Below are positions 17,501 through 24,748 of a DNA stretch of 64,000 nucleotides, in pieces; within the stretch, counting starts at the first letter, position 1; each line of letters starts with the position of its first letter. The DNA is from Mucilaginibacter myungsuensis. Lineage in GTDB: Bacteria; Bacteroidota; Bacteroidia; Sphingobacteriales; Sphingobacteriaceae. The notes under the pieces were generated by a model that worked only from the letters and a program-made list of their open reading frames with translations, made no database searches and was not told where the DNA came from. The position numbers and the translations under genes are program-made. Location of the stretch: contig NZ_JADFFL010000003.1 of the NCBI RefSeq assembly GCF_015222005.1, positions 434,001 to 498,000 of the forward strand, in the 5' to 3' direction.

Positions 17501-17750
17501 GCTGATGCAGGGTGTACCAAAGCTCGCTCTCCTGCGCAAAACGCTTCAGCAAACTATCGTTCTTCATGTAGTAATAGATCTCGAAATGGGGCGTTTTGTA
17601 CACCTTAAAATCGAGCCTTTTATAACGGACCTTATTTTGCCCGAAGTACTGCGCGCTTGCCGGTTGACTAACGAACATGGCCGCCACTACGCACACGGCC
17701 GCTATAATGTAAGTTCTTAAACGCCTTAACAAATGGTAATTGTTATCCAT
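14559..17750 (-). CDS. Outer-membrane gluzincin-like protease with beta-propeller and barrel
   Basis: A 1063-residue protein. An N-terminal hydrophobic signal ends near PASAQY (about residue 34). Residues 140-185 carry HELVH (147-151) and a downstream WMVEGMAEY with Glu178/Glu182, the HExxH...E pattern of gluzincin peptidases. Residues 300-600 hold TolB/PD40-like propeller blades (SPDGKYMTFLSS, SADGKKFAF, SPDGENVAF, SRDGKKIIYSTD, SSDGKQVYFLS). Residues 650-1063 look like an Omp85/surface-antigen type beta-barrel ending in an aromatic-rich LGFTPGW. It is probably an outer-membrane protein with a periplasmic or surface protease head. Substrate unknown. It stands alone with its own terminator. 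Confidence 0.85.
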   Translation of the reverse strand: MDNNYHLLRRLRTYIIAAVCVVAAMFVSQPASAQYFGQNKVRYKRLDFKVYKTPHFEIYYYMKNDSLLKRFAQESELWYTLHQQVFRDTFRKANPVILYANHPDFQQTTAIDGEISVGTGGVTEGLKNRVVMPIMETNQTTRHVLGHELVHAFQYHILMGNDTTSLDNIGNIPLWMVEGMAEYLSIGKKDAYTAMWMRDAYQTKDIPSIKDLTTSGKYFPYRYGEAFWSFLGSTYGDSVIVPFFKNTARFGLEYGIRRTFGYDERTLSALWKNSITNAYKQYDADTAQAPTGRKLIDSKTGGDYTVAPSVSPDGKYMTFLSSKELFTIDLFLADAQTGKILNRLTSKINNTHIDEFNFIESAGGWSADGKKFAFSVFSKGRNKLIVVSIPSGKVLGEISMGKAEQFSNITWSPDGENVAFQALVEGQGDLYSYSFKTKEVTQLTNDKFSDYQPNWSRDGKKIIYSTDRATYDKVRSQDISFNLAEVDVETKQITDIPVFTGANNLNPVYSSDGKQVYFLSNRDGFRNIYRYTFADGKVEQMTKLFTGISGITEFSPALSVSANNDIVYSYYKGQKHTIYTAKDGDFKPTVVGAQEVNFDAAMLPPFKAVGVDQINSNLNAFLAYPRLPADSIKQIKYRPQFKLDYLASNGVGVGVSNFGTGLASGVQGVFSDILGRNQIYAGLAVNGEIYDFGGMFTYINQAGRWNFGGSVSHIPFQYGSYSFVPSTYQYNGTTVPIYEERYDIIRIFQDRVGGFTSYPLSRINRIEFGAGAAYYSYRVDRFTTYRDLNGSAFDVQRRHIPRAEYEADPANRGVSLQPFSVFNVNTAFVGDNAYFGIAAPLNGFRYRIGGELNFGTFNYFAPTIDLNKYQRIKPITLAARFYSYGRFGGTGNSLYPLYLGYPFLIRGYESQTFTNSNSGVPTNNFTIDQLSGNRMALTSFEIRLPFTGPEKLTVLPSKFLFSELNVFFDAGLAWNGGDQIDFAINPRVLSRTPYVDGAGNPIRDNAGNPVYRNVYSRVPALSTGVSLRVNMFGYFVLEPYLAWPINRSDVSKPVFGLGFTPGW

Positions 17751-17844
17751 AGACTGGGTATTGCGGTGTTATAACGCATAAATGTAATCTTATTGCACGA
17801 TGTAAAAAAACCGTGGCAAAAATTTTAACAATTTACTATCTCCC

Positions 17845-20151
17845 TTATGGAATATTTACCGGCCCGGTAGGCTCTAAGGTCGGCGTCATAGTGGTATCGA
17901 TCGGTGCCCAACTGGTATCTACCTCGCCAGTATCGATATGCAGACGCGGAGACGGACAGTCGTACTTTTTATTGATCTTTACCCATGGCTTAGGGAATTG
18001 CCCGTAAGTATAGCCCGACTTAGGGTCGTTGTAAACCTTGGTCATAAAACTGCCAAAGATCGGCAAGGCCGTGTGCGAGCCTTCTCCGCTTTCGCTGGTG
18101 GTGAAGTGGACACTGCGGTCATCATCACCTACCCAAATACCTGTCACAAGATCTTTGGTGATGCCCATATACCAGCCGTCCACATAGTCGGACGAGGTGC
18201 CTGTTTTGCCGCCGATCTGGTTGTTTTTTTTCCAAAGGTCGTTATATTCCCATAAGGCTTGCGAGGTACCGCCCGGTTCTTCCATACCACCGCGGAACAT
18301 GTATAGCATCAGCCATGCCGTTTCCGGGCTGATCACTTGCTCCTCTTTTAGGGTGAATTCTGCAACGATCTTGCCTCTATTATCGGTGATCTTGGTCACC
18401 AGCAGGGGATCTACCTTTTTGCCTTTATTAAGGAACGTGCTATAAGCCCTCACCATCTCGTAAACGGATACATCATTTGATCCCAACGATACCGAAGGTA
18501 TCGCCTTCAGCGGACTTTCGATGCCAGCTTTGTGCGCATACTCTACTACCTTATCCCAGCCAACCTTTTCGGTTACCTGAGCTGTAATAGAGTTCACCGA
18601 ACGCCCCATGGCCCAACGTAACGACATATCCATGTAGGTAAAATTCCAGTCGGCATTGTTAGGCGACCAGGTCTCTTTTTTACCCTCGTAGGTGTAGTTT
18701 ATGGATACCGGCTTATCGGTGAATTTATCGCACGGGCTATAGCCGTTATCCAAAGCCGTCAGATAAGCAAATGGTTTAAATGTTGATCCCGCCTGGCGTT
18801 TAGATTGGTTAACGTGATCGTACTTAAAGTATTTATAGTCGATACCGCCTATCCAAACTTTGATCTTACCTGTCGACGGCTCCATGGTCATCATACCGGT
18901 ATTAAGCAATTTAGTATAGTACTTGATCGAATCTACGCTGCTCATCGTGGTGTCGCGCTCACCTTTCCAAGTGAAAACGGTCATCTTTTTTTTGGTGTTG
19001 AAGTAATTTTGGATCTGCACGGTATCCCCGTTATACTTCTTCTTCAACAGGGCATAGATTGGCAGGCGTTGCTCGGCCTTCAACAGGAAATCTTTGATCT
19101 CGACACCCTTGCTATCGCGCCATGGGTTTTTATCGCCCCAAATGTTATAGAAACGGCGTTGCAGCATGCGCATCTTTTCGGCTACGGCTTCTTCGGCGTA
19201 TTGTTGCAGTTTGCTATCGATGGTGGTGTAGATCTTCAGGCCATCCTCATACAGGTCGTAATCATTCTCTTTACACCATTTTTTTAGCCATTTTTCAACG
19301 GCTTGACGTAGGTACGAGTCGCCGGTTGAGTTTTGATCTACGTAGCTTAGATCCAGACCCAGGGGTTTGGCGATATTGGCATCAGCTTCGGGCTTTTTAA
19401 GGAACTCGTATTTTTCCATCTGGCGCAATACTACGTTACGGCGCTCCAGGGCTTTTTCGGGATTATTGATGGGATTATACGTCGACGTGGCTTTGAGCAT
19501 GCCGATCAGCATGGCAGCTTCGGCGGGGTTCACCTCGTTGGGGTTTTTGTGGAAGTATTTTAGGGAGGCTGTTTTGATACCGAAAGAGTTGTTACCGAAA
19601 GGCACGGTATTAAAGTATAGCTCCAGGATCTTCTTTTTATCGTAAACGTGCTCTATCTTATAAGCCGTCAGCCATTCTTTGATCTTGAACACCACCGTGC
19701 GGAAGAACGGCACATGCTTGATCAAGCCCTGCGATTTACGCTTGCGTGTGCTGAAAAGGTTTTTGGCCAACTGCTGGGTAATGGTACTTGCTCCGCGACG
19801 ATCGCCCTTAGCGGTCGACCATAGTCCGGTGGTCACCGAGTACATATCCACGCCGCCGTGCTTGTAAAACCGAACGTCTTCGGTAGCTACGAGGGCGTTA
19901 ATGAGATTGGGCGAGATGCTATCGATAGATACTGGCGAACGGTTTTCGCGGTAGTATTTGCCGATCAGTTTGCCGTCGGCAAAGTAAACTTCGGATGATA
20001 CGGATAGTATGGGGTTGCGGATGTCGTCCATCTCGGGGGTGTAGCCGAACAACCATAGAAAGTTGAGTTCGATGGCGCAAAAAAACAGGATGACGAAATA
20101 AACAAGTATGGCTAACCACCGCAGCGGCCTGATCTTTATCTCTTTAAACAT
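17845..20151 (-). CDS. Penicillin-binding protein 1A, bifunctional glycosyltransferase/transpeptidase
   Basis: A 768-residue class A PBP. After one N-terminal membrane helix (about 12-35) comes the GT51 domain with ATEDVRFYKHGGVD (catalytic Glu91) and RRGASTITQQLAKNLF. The transpeptidase domain has STFKPFAYL (SxxK), SVNS (SxN) and KTGTSSDYVDGWYMG (KTG). It polymerises and cross-links peptidoglycan in the periplasm. A likely promoter box CAAAGTTA on the plus strand (TAACTTTG on the coding strand) lies 45 bases upstream. Confidence 0.96.
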   Translation of the reverse strand: MFKEIKIRPLRWLAILVYFVILFFCAIELNFLWLFGYTPEMDDIRNPILSVSSEVYFADGKLIGKYYRENRSPVSIDSISPNLINALVATEDVRFYKHGGVDMYSVTTGLWSTAKGDRRGASTITQQLAKNLFSTRKRKSQGLIKHVPFFRTVVFKIKEWLTAYKIEHVYDKKKILELYFNTVPFGNNSFGIKTASLKYFHKNPNEVNPAEAAMLIGMLKATSTYNPINNPEKALERRNVVLRQMEKYEFLKKPEADANIAKPLGLDLSYVDQNSTGDSYLRQAVEKWLKKWCKENDYDLYEDGLKIYTTIDSKLQQYAEEAVAEKMRMLQRRFYNIWGDKNPWRDSKGVEIKDFLLKAEQRLPIYALLKKKYNGDTVQIQNYFNTKKKMTVFTWKGERDTTMSSVDSIKYYTKLLNTGMMTMEPSTGKIKVWIGGIDYKYFKYDHVNQSKRQAGSTFKPFAYLTALDNGYSPCDKFTDKPVSINYTYEGKKETWSPNNADWNFTYMDMSLRWAMGRSVNSITAQVTEKVGWDKVVEYAHKAGIESPLKAIPSVSLGSNDVSVYEMVRAYSTFLNKGKKVDPLLVTKITDNRGKIVAEFTLKEEQVISPETAWLMLYMFRGGMEEPGGTSQALWEYNDLWKKNNQIGGKTGTSSDYVDGWYMGITKDLVTGIWVGDDDRSVHFTTSESGEGSHTALPIFGSFMTKVYNDPKSGYTYGQFPKPWVKINKKYDCPSPRLHIDTGEVDTSWAPIDTTMTPTLEPTGPVNIP

Positions 20152-20194
20152 TGGTAAATATTAGAATAATGCCCACACACCCCACGCTCGACAA

Positions 20195-20202
20195 CAAAGT
20201 TA
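20195..20202 (-). promoter_or_regulatory. Putative -7 box TAACTTTG for the PBP1A gene
   Basis: On the minus strand TAACTTTG fits TAnnTTTG, 44 bases before the start codon. No clear -33 TTG. Confidence 0.4.
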
Positions 20203-20287
20203 ACAAACGTAATAATTAAAGGTTAAGTGTGCTTAGGCATTGGCAATTTATTTTTGCCCTTTTTTACCAATGGCCGGCGCCCGGCGC

Positions 20288-20417
20288 GGGTGTATATGGA
20301 GGGTGTATACGGCAGGTGTGTACAAGTGTATACGCCTAAAATAAACAGCTGATATACTAACGATTAACAAGAAAAGCAAGGTATATGCCGTGCATGCATA
20401 TACACCCATATACACCT
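20288..20417. repeat. GTGTATA array forming a long inverted repeat
   Basis: GGTGTATATGG, GGTGTATACGG, GTGTGTACA and GTGTATACG occur within 20288-20334, and the complementary words GTATATGC, CATATACACCC and ATATACACCTGC occur within 20380-20417. The stretch lies between the divergently read PBP1A promoter and a small membrane gene. Confidence 0.65.
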
Positions 20418-20463
20418 GCTGAACTATTGATATGCCGCTGCTTGCGACCCGGTGTGTGATAAT

Positions 20464-20688
20464 TTAATATGCCGGCGTATTATTCCTGAAAGGCACCTGC
20501 GGGTAAACGGGCTTAAATTTACCCAGCCGGATAATGCGGCGTTTTACGGTATTGACGCGCCTTTTCTCGCCCTCGCGACTGCGCCACGAATCGAAACTGC
20601 CGCCGGTGGCCAAAAAGCCCAACAACCCGAAACCCAGGATAACCACCATCACAAAGATGTGGAAGAATTGGTCTGCTATTTCTCTCAT
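20464..20688 (-). CDS. Small single-pass membrane protein, unknown
   Basis: A 74-residue protein with an N-terminal hydrophobic helix (about 8-29, FHIFVMVVILGFGLLGFLAT) followed by a basic cytoplasmic tail rich in Arg and Lys (SREGEKRRVNTVKRRIIRLGKF). No known family. The amphipathic layout and codon use support a real gene, although it sits beside repeat-rich DNA and could be a chance frame. Confidence 0.55.
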   Translation of the reverse strand: MREIADQFFHIFVMVVILGFGLLGFLATGGSFDSWRSREGEKRRVNTVKRRIIRLGKFKPVYPQVPFRNNTPAY

Positions 20689-20944
20689 AGTATCTTGCTA
20701 TTTACTTATATGAGTAATGCAAGCACTATACCGAACGTCTACCCAATAGTAGTTTAACAACCACCGGTTGATGTTTTATTGATCTATGATTAAAACAAAC
20801 AGCGATTTCAACGACAATATTTTCTCCAATACGAGTATTCAATAACTTTAACGAAACTAACGCAACAAATTGTAGCGCAAGTGTGGAGTTTCTCCACAGT
20901 TTTTTGGGGAAGGGCTGTGACGGAAGAAATGCGAATCCCTCCCT

Positions 20945-21008
20945 GGGGAGGGGCGGGCAAGGTATGAGCGGTAGCAGGGAGGGTTTTGCGACGAGGCATG
21001 GCTGACCA
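20945..21008. repeat. 64-bp dispersed repeat, copy A
   Basis: Runs from GGGGAGGGGCGGGCAAGG through GAGCGGTAGCAGGGAGGG to the CTGACCA end. It matches 21483-21546 with only a few differences, in the same orientation, 538 bases apart. Confidence 0.75.
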
Positions 21009-21121
21009 ACCCCTCCCTGCCATTTCAACACGATCCATCCGCACCCCTCCCCGAGGAGGGAATTGGGAGAATAGACACACATCGTCACCATGAGCGCAGC
21101 GTGGTGATCCTCGGTAAGCAT

Positions 21122-21163
21122 AGCCATCACGCTTCTACGCTTGAGCGGGGTCAGGGGTGTGTC
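21122..21163. repeat. GCGGGGTCAGGGG-family repeat, copy a
   Basis: AGCCATCACGCTTC, then CGCTTGAGCGGGGTCAGGG, then GTGTGTC. The reverse strand reads as DTPLTPLKRxS, the same peptide as copies at 21404-21445 and 41301-41340. Confidence 0.7.
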
Positions 21164-21270
21164 ATTCGGCAGGCAGAGCAACGATAAAAGGTCAGTGTAG
21201 CACATCAACGTCAGTCTGCTCATGGCCGCAGGGGCCTAGATACTTTGGCAGTCGCCCCAAAGTATCCAAA

Positions 21271-21398
21271 GGTCAAGACAGCGCTAATGCTTCTCCACAC
21301 AGGGCCTTTCCCCTGCAGGCGGCCAATTGCCCGTCCCGCATATACCAAATGCATTGGCCGCCTCACCTGAAGCCGGAGCGCTGTCGGGGAAAAAGAAA
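21271..21398 (-). repeat. About 130-bp dispersed repeat, copy A
   Basis: On the minus strand it reads TTTTCCCCGACAGCG ... GGCCAATGCATTTGGTAT ... GCCTGCAGGGGAAAGGCC ... AAGCATTAGCGCTGTCTTGAC. A second copy lies at 53858-53988 on the plus strand with strong identity over its whole length. Confidence 0.8.
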
Positions 21399-21403
21399 AG
21401 CAG

Positions 21404-21445
21404 AGCCATCACGCTTCCCCGCTTGAGTGGGGTCAGGGGTGTGTC
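21404..21445. repeat. GCGGGGTCAGGGG-family repeat, copy b
   Basis: AGCCATCACGCTTCCCC then GCTTGAGTGGGGTCAGGGG then TGTGTC, same orientation as copy a, adjoining the 130-bp repeat. Confidence 0.7.
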
Positions 21446-21482
21446 CTTGAGTAGGCAGGGTCGAATCCCCAATTACCCCCTT

Positions 21483-21546
21483 GGGGAGGGGCGGGCAAGG
21501 CATGAGCGGTAGCAGGGAGGGGTTCGCGACGATGCAAAGCTGATCA
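21483..21546. repeat. 64-bp dispersed repeat, copy B
   Basis: Near-identical to 20945-21008; see that entry for the shared words. Confidence 0.75.
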
Positions 21547-21565
21547 AAGACCCATGTCAGTCTGA

Positions 21566-21632
21566 GCCTGTCGAAGACCTGTGCGGTCAGTCATTACCGG
21601 CAAATGGTTCGACAAGCCCACCATGACACGCT
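21566..21632. repeat. TGAGCCTGTCGAAG-type REP palindrome, copy 1
   Basis: TGAGCCTGTCGAAGACC at the left and TGGTTCGACAAGCCCACCATGAC at the right are imperfect inverted partners. A related unit is at 55284-55415. Confidence 0.65.
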
Positions 21633-21771
21633 ATTTTTTACGCTTATTGCCGGCGCACGCCTGCGCGGATAGGCGAAGAAACTTAAAAACAGGTGTTTAT
21701 ACGGGTTGTATATGTTGTAATTAAATCCAACCTTACGTTAATTATCAGCACGTCTCATTTAAACCTCAACG

Positions 21772-22299
21772 ATGGCCTTAACTTATTTATCACTTGACGA
21801 TGTCACTCGTGAATACATGCTAAAGGAATTTCAGTCCGATTTGGATTGCGACAATTGCTATTTGAGCAAACGTTTTAATGATTTTGGCAATACACACTTT
21901 ATTGAAATAATGCCTCAGCATATCGCCACGGGTGATGATGCTAGTTTGACTGAGGCTTTAAAGTCAAATAATTGTTTTAAATCTCACGAAGAACGAAACA
22001 AAAATGGTACAATTTCTATGGTTAAAGTTCCAGTAACTGCAGCGGAAACATTTGCAGAAGGAGAATTTAATCGCTTTTACATAAGAGCGATATGTTTAAG
22101 AGCACTAACAGAGAACAGAGCTATTGAAGTATATAGGGCTCGCGCATCGTCGAGCCCAAGACCAGAATCAGAAGCTTTGATTGGCAATACATTTGACCCA
22201 AAAACACTGCTACAAGATTTAAGAGATAACAAAGGGGTAGATACCTCATTTGGATTGCCGGCTGGACCTAATAGCGGATTGAGTATCAAAATAATATAA
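21772..22299 (+). CDS. Unknown protein, first gene of the AT-rich NdpA cassette
   Basis: A 175-residue soluble protein with no signal peptide or membrane helix. It has Cys residues in DCDNCYLSKRF near residues 25-35, a central FNRFYIRAICLRALTE segment, and a Pro/Gly-rich end RPESEALIGNTFDP ... FGLPAGPNSGLSI. I do not recognise a named family. It is followed after 24 bases by an NdpA-like gene and then a membrane gene, all on one strand and all clearly AT-rich compared with rpsA and PBP1A. Its role is probably tied to theirs. It is possibly the specificity or adaptor part of a defence or stress cassette, which is inference. Confidence 0.75.
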   Translation: MALTYLSLDDVTREYMLKEFQSDLDCDNCYLSKRFNDFGNTHFIEIMPQHIATGDDASLTEALKSNNCFKSHEERNKNGTISMVKVPVTAAETFAEGEFNRFYIRAICLRALTENRAIEVYRARASSSPRPESEALIGNTFDPKTLLQDLRDNKGVDTSFGLPAGPNSGLSIKII

Positions 22300-22323
22300 A
22301 ACCATATAATTAAATTTGCGTCT

Positions 22324-23340
22324 ATGCAAGTAAATCGCCTTATCATACATGAACTGGAAAAAGCCGCTAATTCGGTAGACCTCGAATATAAATCCTCAGA
22401 TACTTTAACAACAGTTGATGACGGATTAACTAACTTGGTTACAGAACTCCATATTGCTTTCGAAAAATCCCTCACTAAGTACTCAAAATTTGACAAGTCT
22501 AAAACTACTAACGCGGTATATTCTAACATCAATCAATATTTAGACAACAGCGACGATTCTACATTTATTCATTTTAGTAAAGCGAGTTTAAATGAACTAG
22601 CAGACAGTATAAAACGTGAGCCTTTCGCTACTGGTGGATATTATGTATTTATCGACTATCAAGTAAACAGTTACAAGTTTATTTCCATAATAATAGTACG
22701 TAACAAAGAAGCATTTAATATTAAATGGACTGTTAATGGCTTTTCAATTGGAGCTACAGAAAATATCAATATTGACAAAATCGCAATGGGATTTCGCCTA
22801 AACTGTAATCTCTACACAGCCGTTGACGAGGAGCGCAATTACTTAGGCTTAGTAAGCAATCAAGGTGATAAATTATCTAAATATTTTGTAAAATGGGTAA
22901 ATGCTGACAAGGTCACTAACAATCAGATTAATACAAAATTTCTTGTTACCGCGATTAAAGATATTGGGCCTCCTGATGATACCATAGATAAAGATGATTT
23001 CGAACGCTCGGTTTTCGAATGGATCAATTTTTACACCAAGCAAAATGACAAGAAAATAGATATCGACAAGCTTAGTGATTATTTATATGAAGACCCGCTT
23101 AAAATACGTAATCATGCTAGTGAAAAATTAAAAAAGGAAATTGACCCTACTTTCAAACCCAACAATCAGGAATTAAATCGCTTGATTAAATTGAGAGCTA
23201 CTACCAAAGGTATCACTGTCGTAATAGATACAGATAAGTTTGATGATGATGAAGTTCAGATTACCCAAGGCATGTTAATTATAAAAAACCGACAAATCGT
23301 AAGCAGCATTCAAGAGCAAAGACAATCGCGCAATGCATAA
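22324..23340 (+). CDS. NdpA/YejK-like 37-kDa nucleoid-associated protein
   Basis: A 338-residue protein resembling the NdpA (NA37) family: the opening VNRLIIHELEKA, then a helical part, then SIKREPFATGGYYVFIDYQ with the typical TGgyyvf strand, FISIIIVRNKEAFNIKW, and a second half with IKDIGPPDDTIDKDDF. In E. coli YejK is a nucleoid-bound protein of unclear function; some homologues sit in predicted conflict loci. Here it is the middle gene of a three-gene AT-rich unit and overlaps the next gene by eight bases, so it is co-translated with the membrane partner. The family call is moderately sure, since identity is by pattern only. Confidence 0.7.
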   Translation: MQVNRLIIHELEKAANSVDLEYKSSDTLTTVDDGLTNLVTELHIAFEKSLTKYSKFDKSKTTNAVYSNINQYLDNSDDSTFIHFSKASLNELADSIKREPFATGGYYVFIDYQVNSYKFISIIIVRNKEAFNIKWTVNGFSIGATENINIDKIAMGFRLNCNLYTAVDEERNYLGLVSNQGDKLSKYFVKWVNADKVTNNQINTKFLVTAIKDIGPPDDTIDKDDFERSVFEWINFYTKQNDKKIDIDKLSDYLYEDPLKIRNHASEKLKKEIDPTFKPNNQELNRLIKLRATTKGITVVIDTDKFDDDEVQITQGMLIIKNRQIVSSIQEQRQSRNA

Positions 23341-24568
23341 TGAAAATGAGCTTCCTGATTTAATTAAGGTTTGGGATTTAATTCAGGCTTCACATCTGTC
23401 AGACATTTCAATCCAGCAGGAAATTGTCGAATTTAAGTTTAGCGACGACACCAGCCTACAAACTATAATTGACGCCTTTGATTCAACGGCTACTATTGTT
23501 GATCAAGGCAGTACATTTTTTTCAATAAATAGAATAGATAACGCAAAAGGAATAATCTTCTTTAAGAATGAAAAGAACTTATTTACTTTTTTGAACACCA
23601 ATGATGCGTTTATCGCTACTCATAACTTCTTTGTATTAAACTACAAAAATCATTATCTCCATTACGATCACTTTACAGAAAAACTCACATCTAATCTTCC
23701 ATCTGAATTTATATCTGACGTATTAAACCATCATATATCATACACAAAGTTACTTAAGCTCTTTAAAGCCAATATACCACGATTGGTCGAATTAGATCGC
23801 TTTAGTGGCAACCAAAATGAATTGGTTATTTTATCAAAAGGAAACGAAAATTTTATAACTGGAATTAGATATAGTGAAATTGATGAGTCAATATTTTCAT
23901 CTGCTTATTTAAGAATACCTCTTGAGGAACTCCAATTAAAATTAATCAACGATGAATGGATATCTTCGTTCAAAAACTTTCTTTGTGAGTATATGGAAGC
24001 TCAAAATGAAGTGCAACGAAACTTTGCAACACTATATAAAAATCTCACCTACATTTTAAATCAAACAAATAAAAACTATCATATTTTCATTTCCAGATTC
24101 TCGTTTGATAAAATCAGGAAGCAATTTAAGGCAGAAAAAAGTAGCTACTTCGAAAATCTGAGCAACGCTCAGGATAAAATATCGGCGCAAATCATCTCTA
24201 TACCGATTTCCCTCGGAGCCTCAATTTTTTCCTTCTATCAATTGTCATCAAACTACAAAACTATTCTCCTGATTTACGCTGCAATTGGTATATACAGCTT
24301 CTTTATCATACTCGTAGTATCAACTTATTTAAAGGACATTAATAAGCTGGCAACAGACGTAAATCAAGAGCGGAAAAATCTAGAAACATATTATCCTGAT
24401 ATGATTGGAGATTTTTCGAATGATTTCGATTTTATGAAATCTAAGCGCCGGCAAATACGATTTATTGGATGGGCCATTATAGTAGCCCTGATAATTACGT
24501 TGGTAATGATTTCGTATTACGTTATTACTTTCAAAGTTGACGAAAAGGACTTAACAAAATTTCTATAA
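23333..24568 (+). CDS. Membrane protein with large N-terminal domain, third gene of the AT-rich cassette
   Basis: A 411-residue protein. Residues 1-280 form an acidic/aromatic soluble head of unknown fold with repeated FxxFF and NLTYILNQTNKNYHIFISR segments. Residues 280-335 contain two hydrophobic helices (IISIPISLGASIFSF and ILLIYAAIGIYSFFIILVV), then a basic loop with a helical stretch, and a third or fourth helix at 370-395 (IGWAIIVALIITLVMISYYV). Thus it is an inner-membrane protein with a cytosolic head, fitting a membrane-acting effector or sensor. It overlaps the NdpA-like gene by eight bases. No family is recognised. Confidence 0.75.
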   Translation: MHNENELPDLIKVWDLIQASHLSDISIQQEIVEFKFSDDTSLQTIIDAFDSTATIVDQGSTFFSINRIDNAKGIIFFKNEKNLFTFLNTNDAFIATHNFFVLNYKNHYLHYDHFTEKLTSNLPSEFISDVLNHHISYTKLLKLFKANIPRLVELDRFSGNQNELVILSKGNENFITGIRYSEIDESIFSSAYLRIPLEELQLKLINDEWISSFKNFLCEYMEAQNEVQRNFATLYKNLTYILNQTNKNYHIFISRFSFDKIRKQFKAEKSSYFENLSNAQDKISAQIISIPISLGASIFSFYQLSSNYKTILLIYAAIGIYSFFIILVVSTYLKDINKLATDVNQERKNLETYYPDMIGDFSNDFDFMKSKRRQIRFIGWAIIVALIITLVMISYYVITFKVDEKDLTKFL

Positions 24569-24696
24569 ATCCCTAACCCCGATTGCAGCATATACCGTTC
24601 TTGGGCGCAATGCCAGAAGGCATATGAGCGTAAAGCGGGGCTACCTCCCGCCACAAAACACAGAACCCTCCGTTTCCAAAAACCCACCCCACAAAA

Positions 24697-24727
24697 AAAA
24701 CGGCCTCCCCAATGGGGAGGCCGTTTT
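24697..24727 (-). terminator. Strong terminator of rpsA
   Basis: CGGCCTCCCC (24701-24710), loop AAT, GGGGAGGCCG (24714-24723), a perfect 10-bp stem flanked by A8 and T4, so it works on both strands: for rpsA (minus) and for anything arriving from the AT-rich cassette (plus). Confidence 0.9.
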
Positions 24728-24748
24728 AATATTAAACCTTAAGGAATA

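Larger units (their letters stand above)
20689..21771. other. Gene-free repeat-rich region, about 1.1 kb
   Basis: No credible gene. The stretch holds at least five dispersed-repeat units: a 64-bp pair (20945-21008 and 21483-21546), two GCGGGGTCAGGGGTGTGTC units (21122-21163 and 21404-21445), a roughly 130-bp unit also present near 53858 (21271-21398), and a TGAGCCTGTCGAAG unit with its partner half (21566-21632). Open frames over it are repeat translations. Confidence 0.8.

Noticed and set aside
20726..21223. 165-codon minus-strand frame and its shadow 20808-21080
   Set aside because: They run over several dispersed repeats and have no domain, start signal or gene-like codon use.
21772..24568. 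Prophage or integrative element for the AT-rich cassette
   Set aside because: No integrase, transposase, att repeats or phage structural genes are present on either side.
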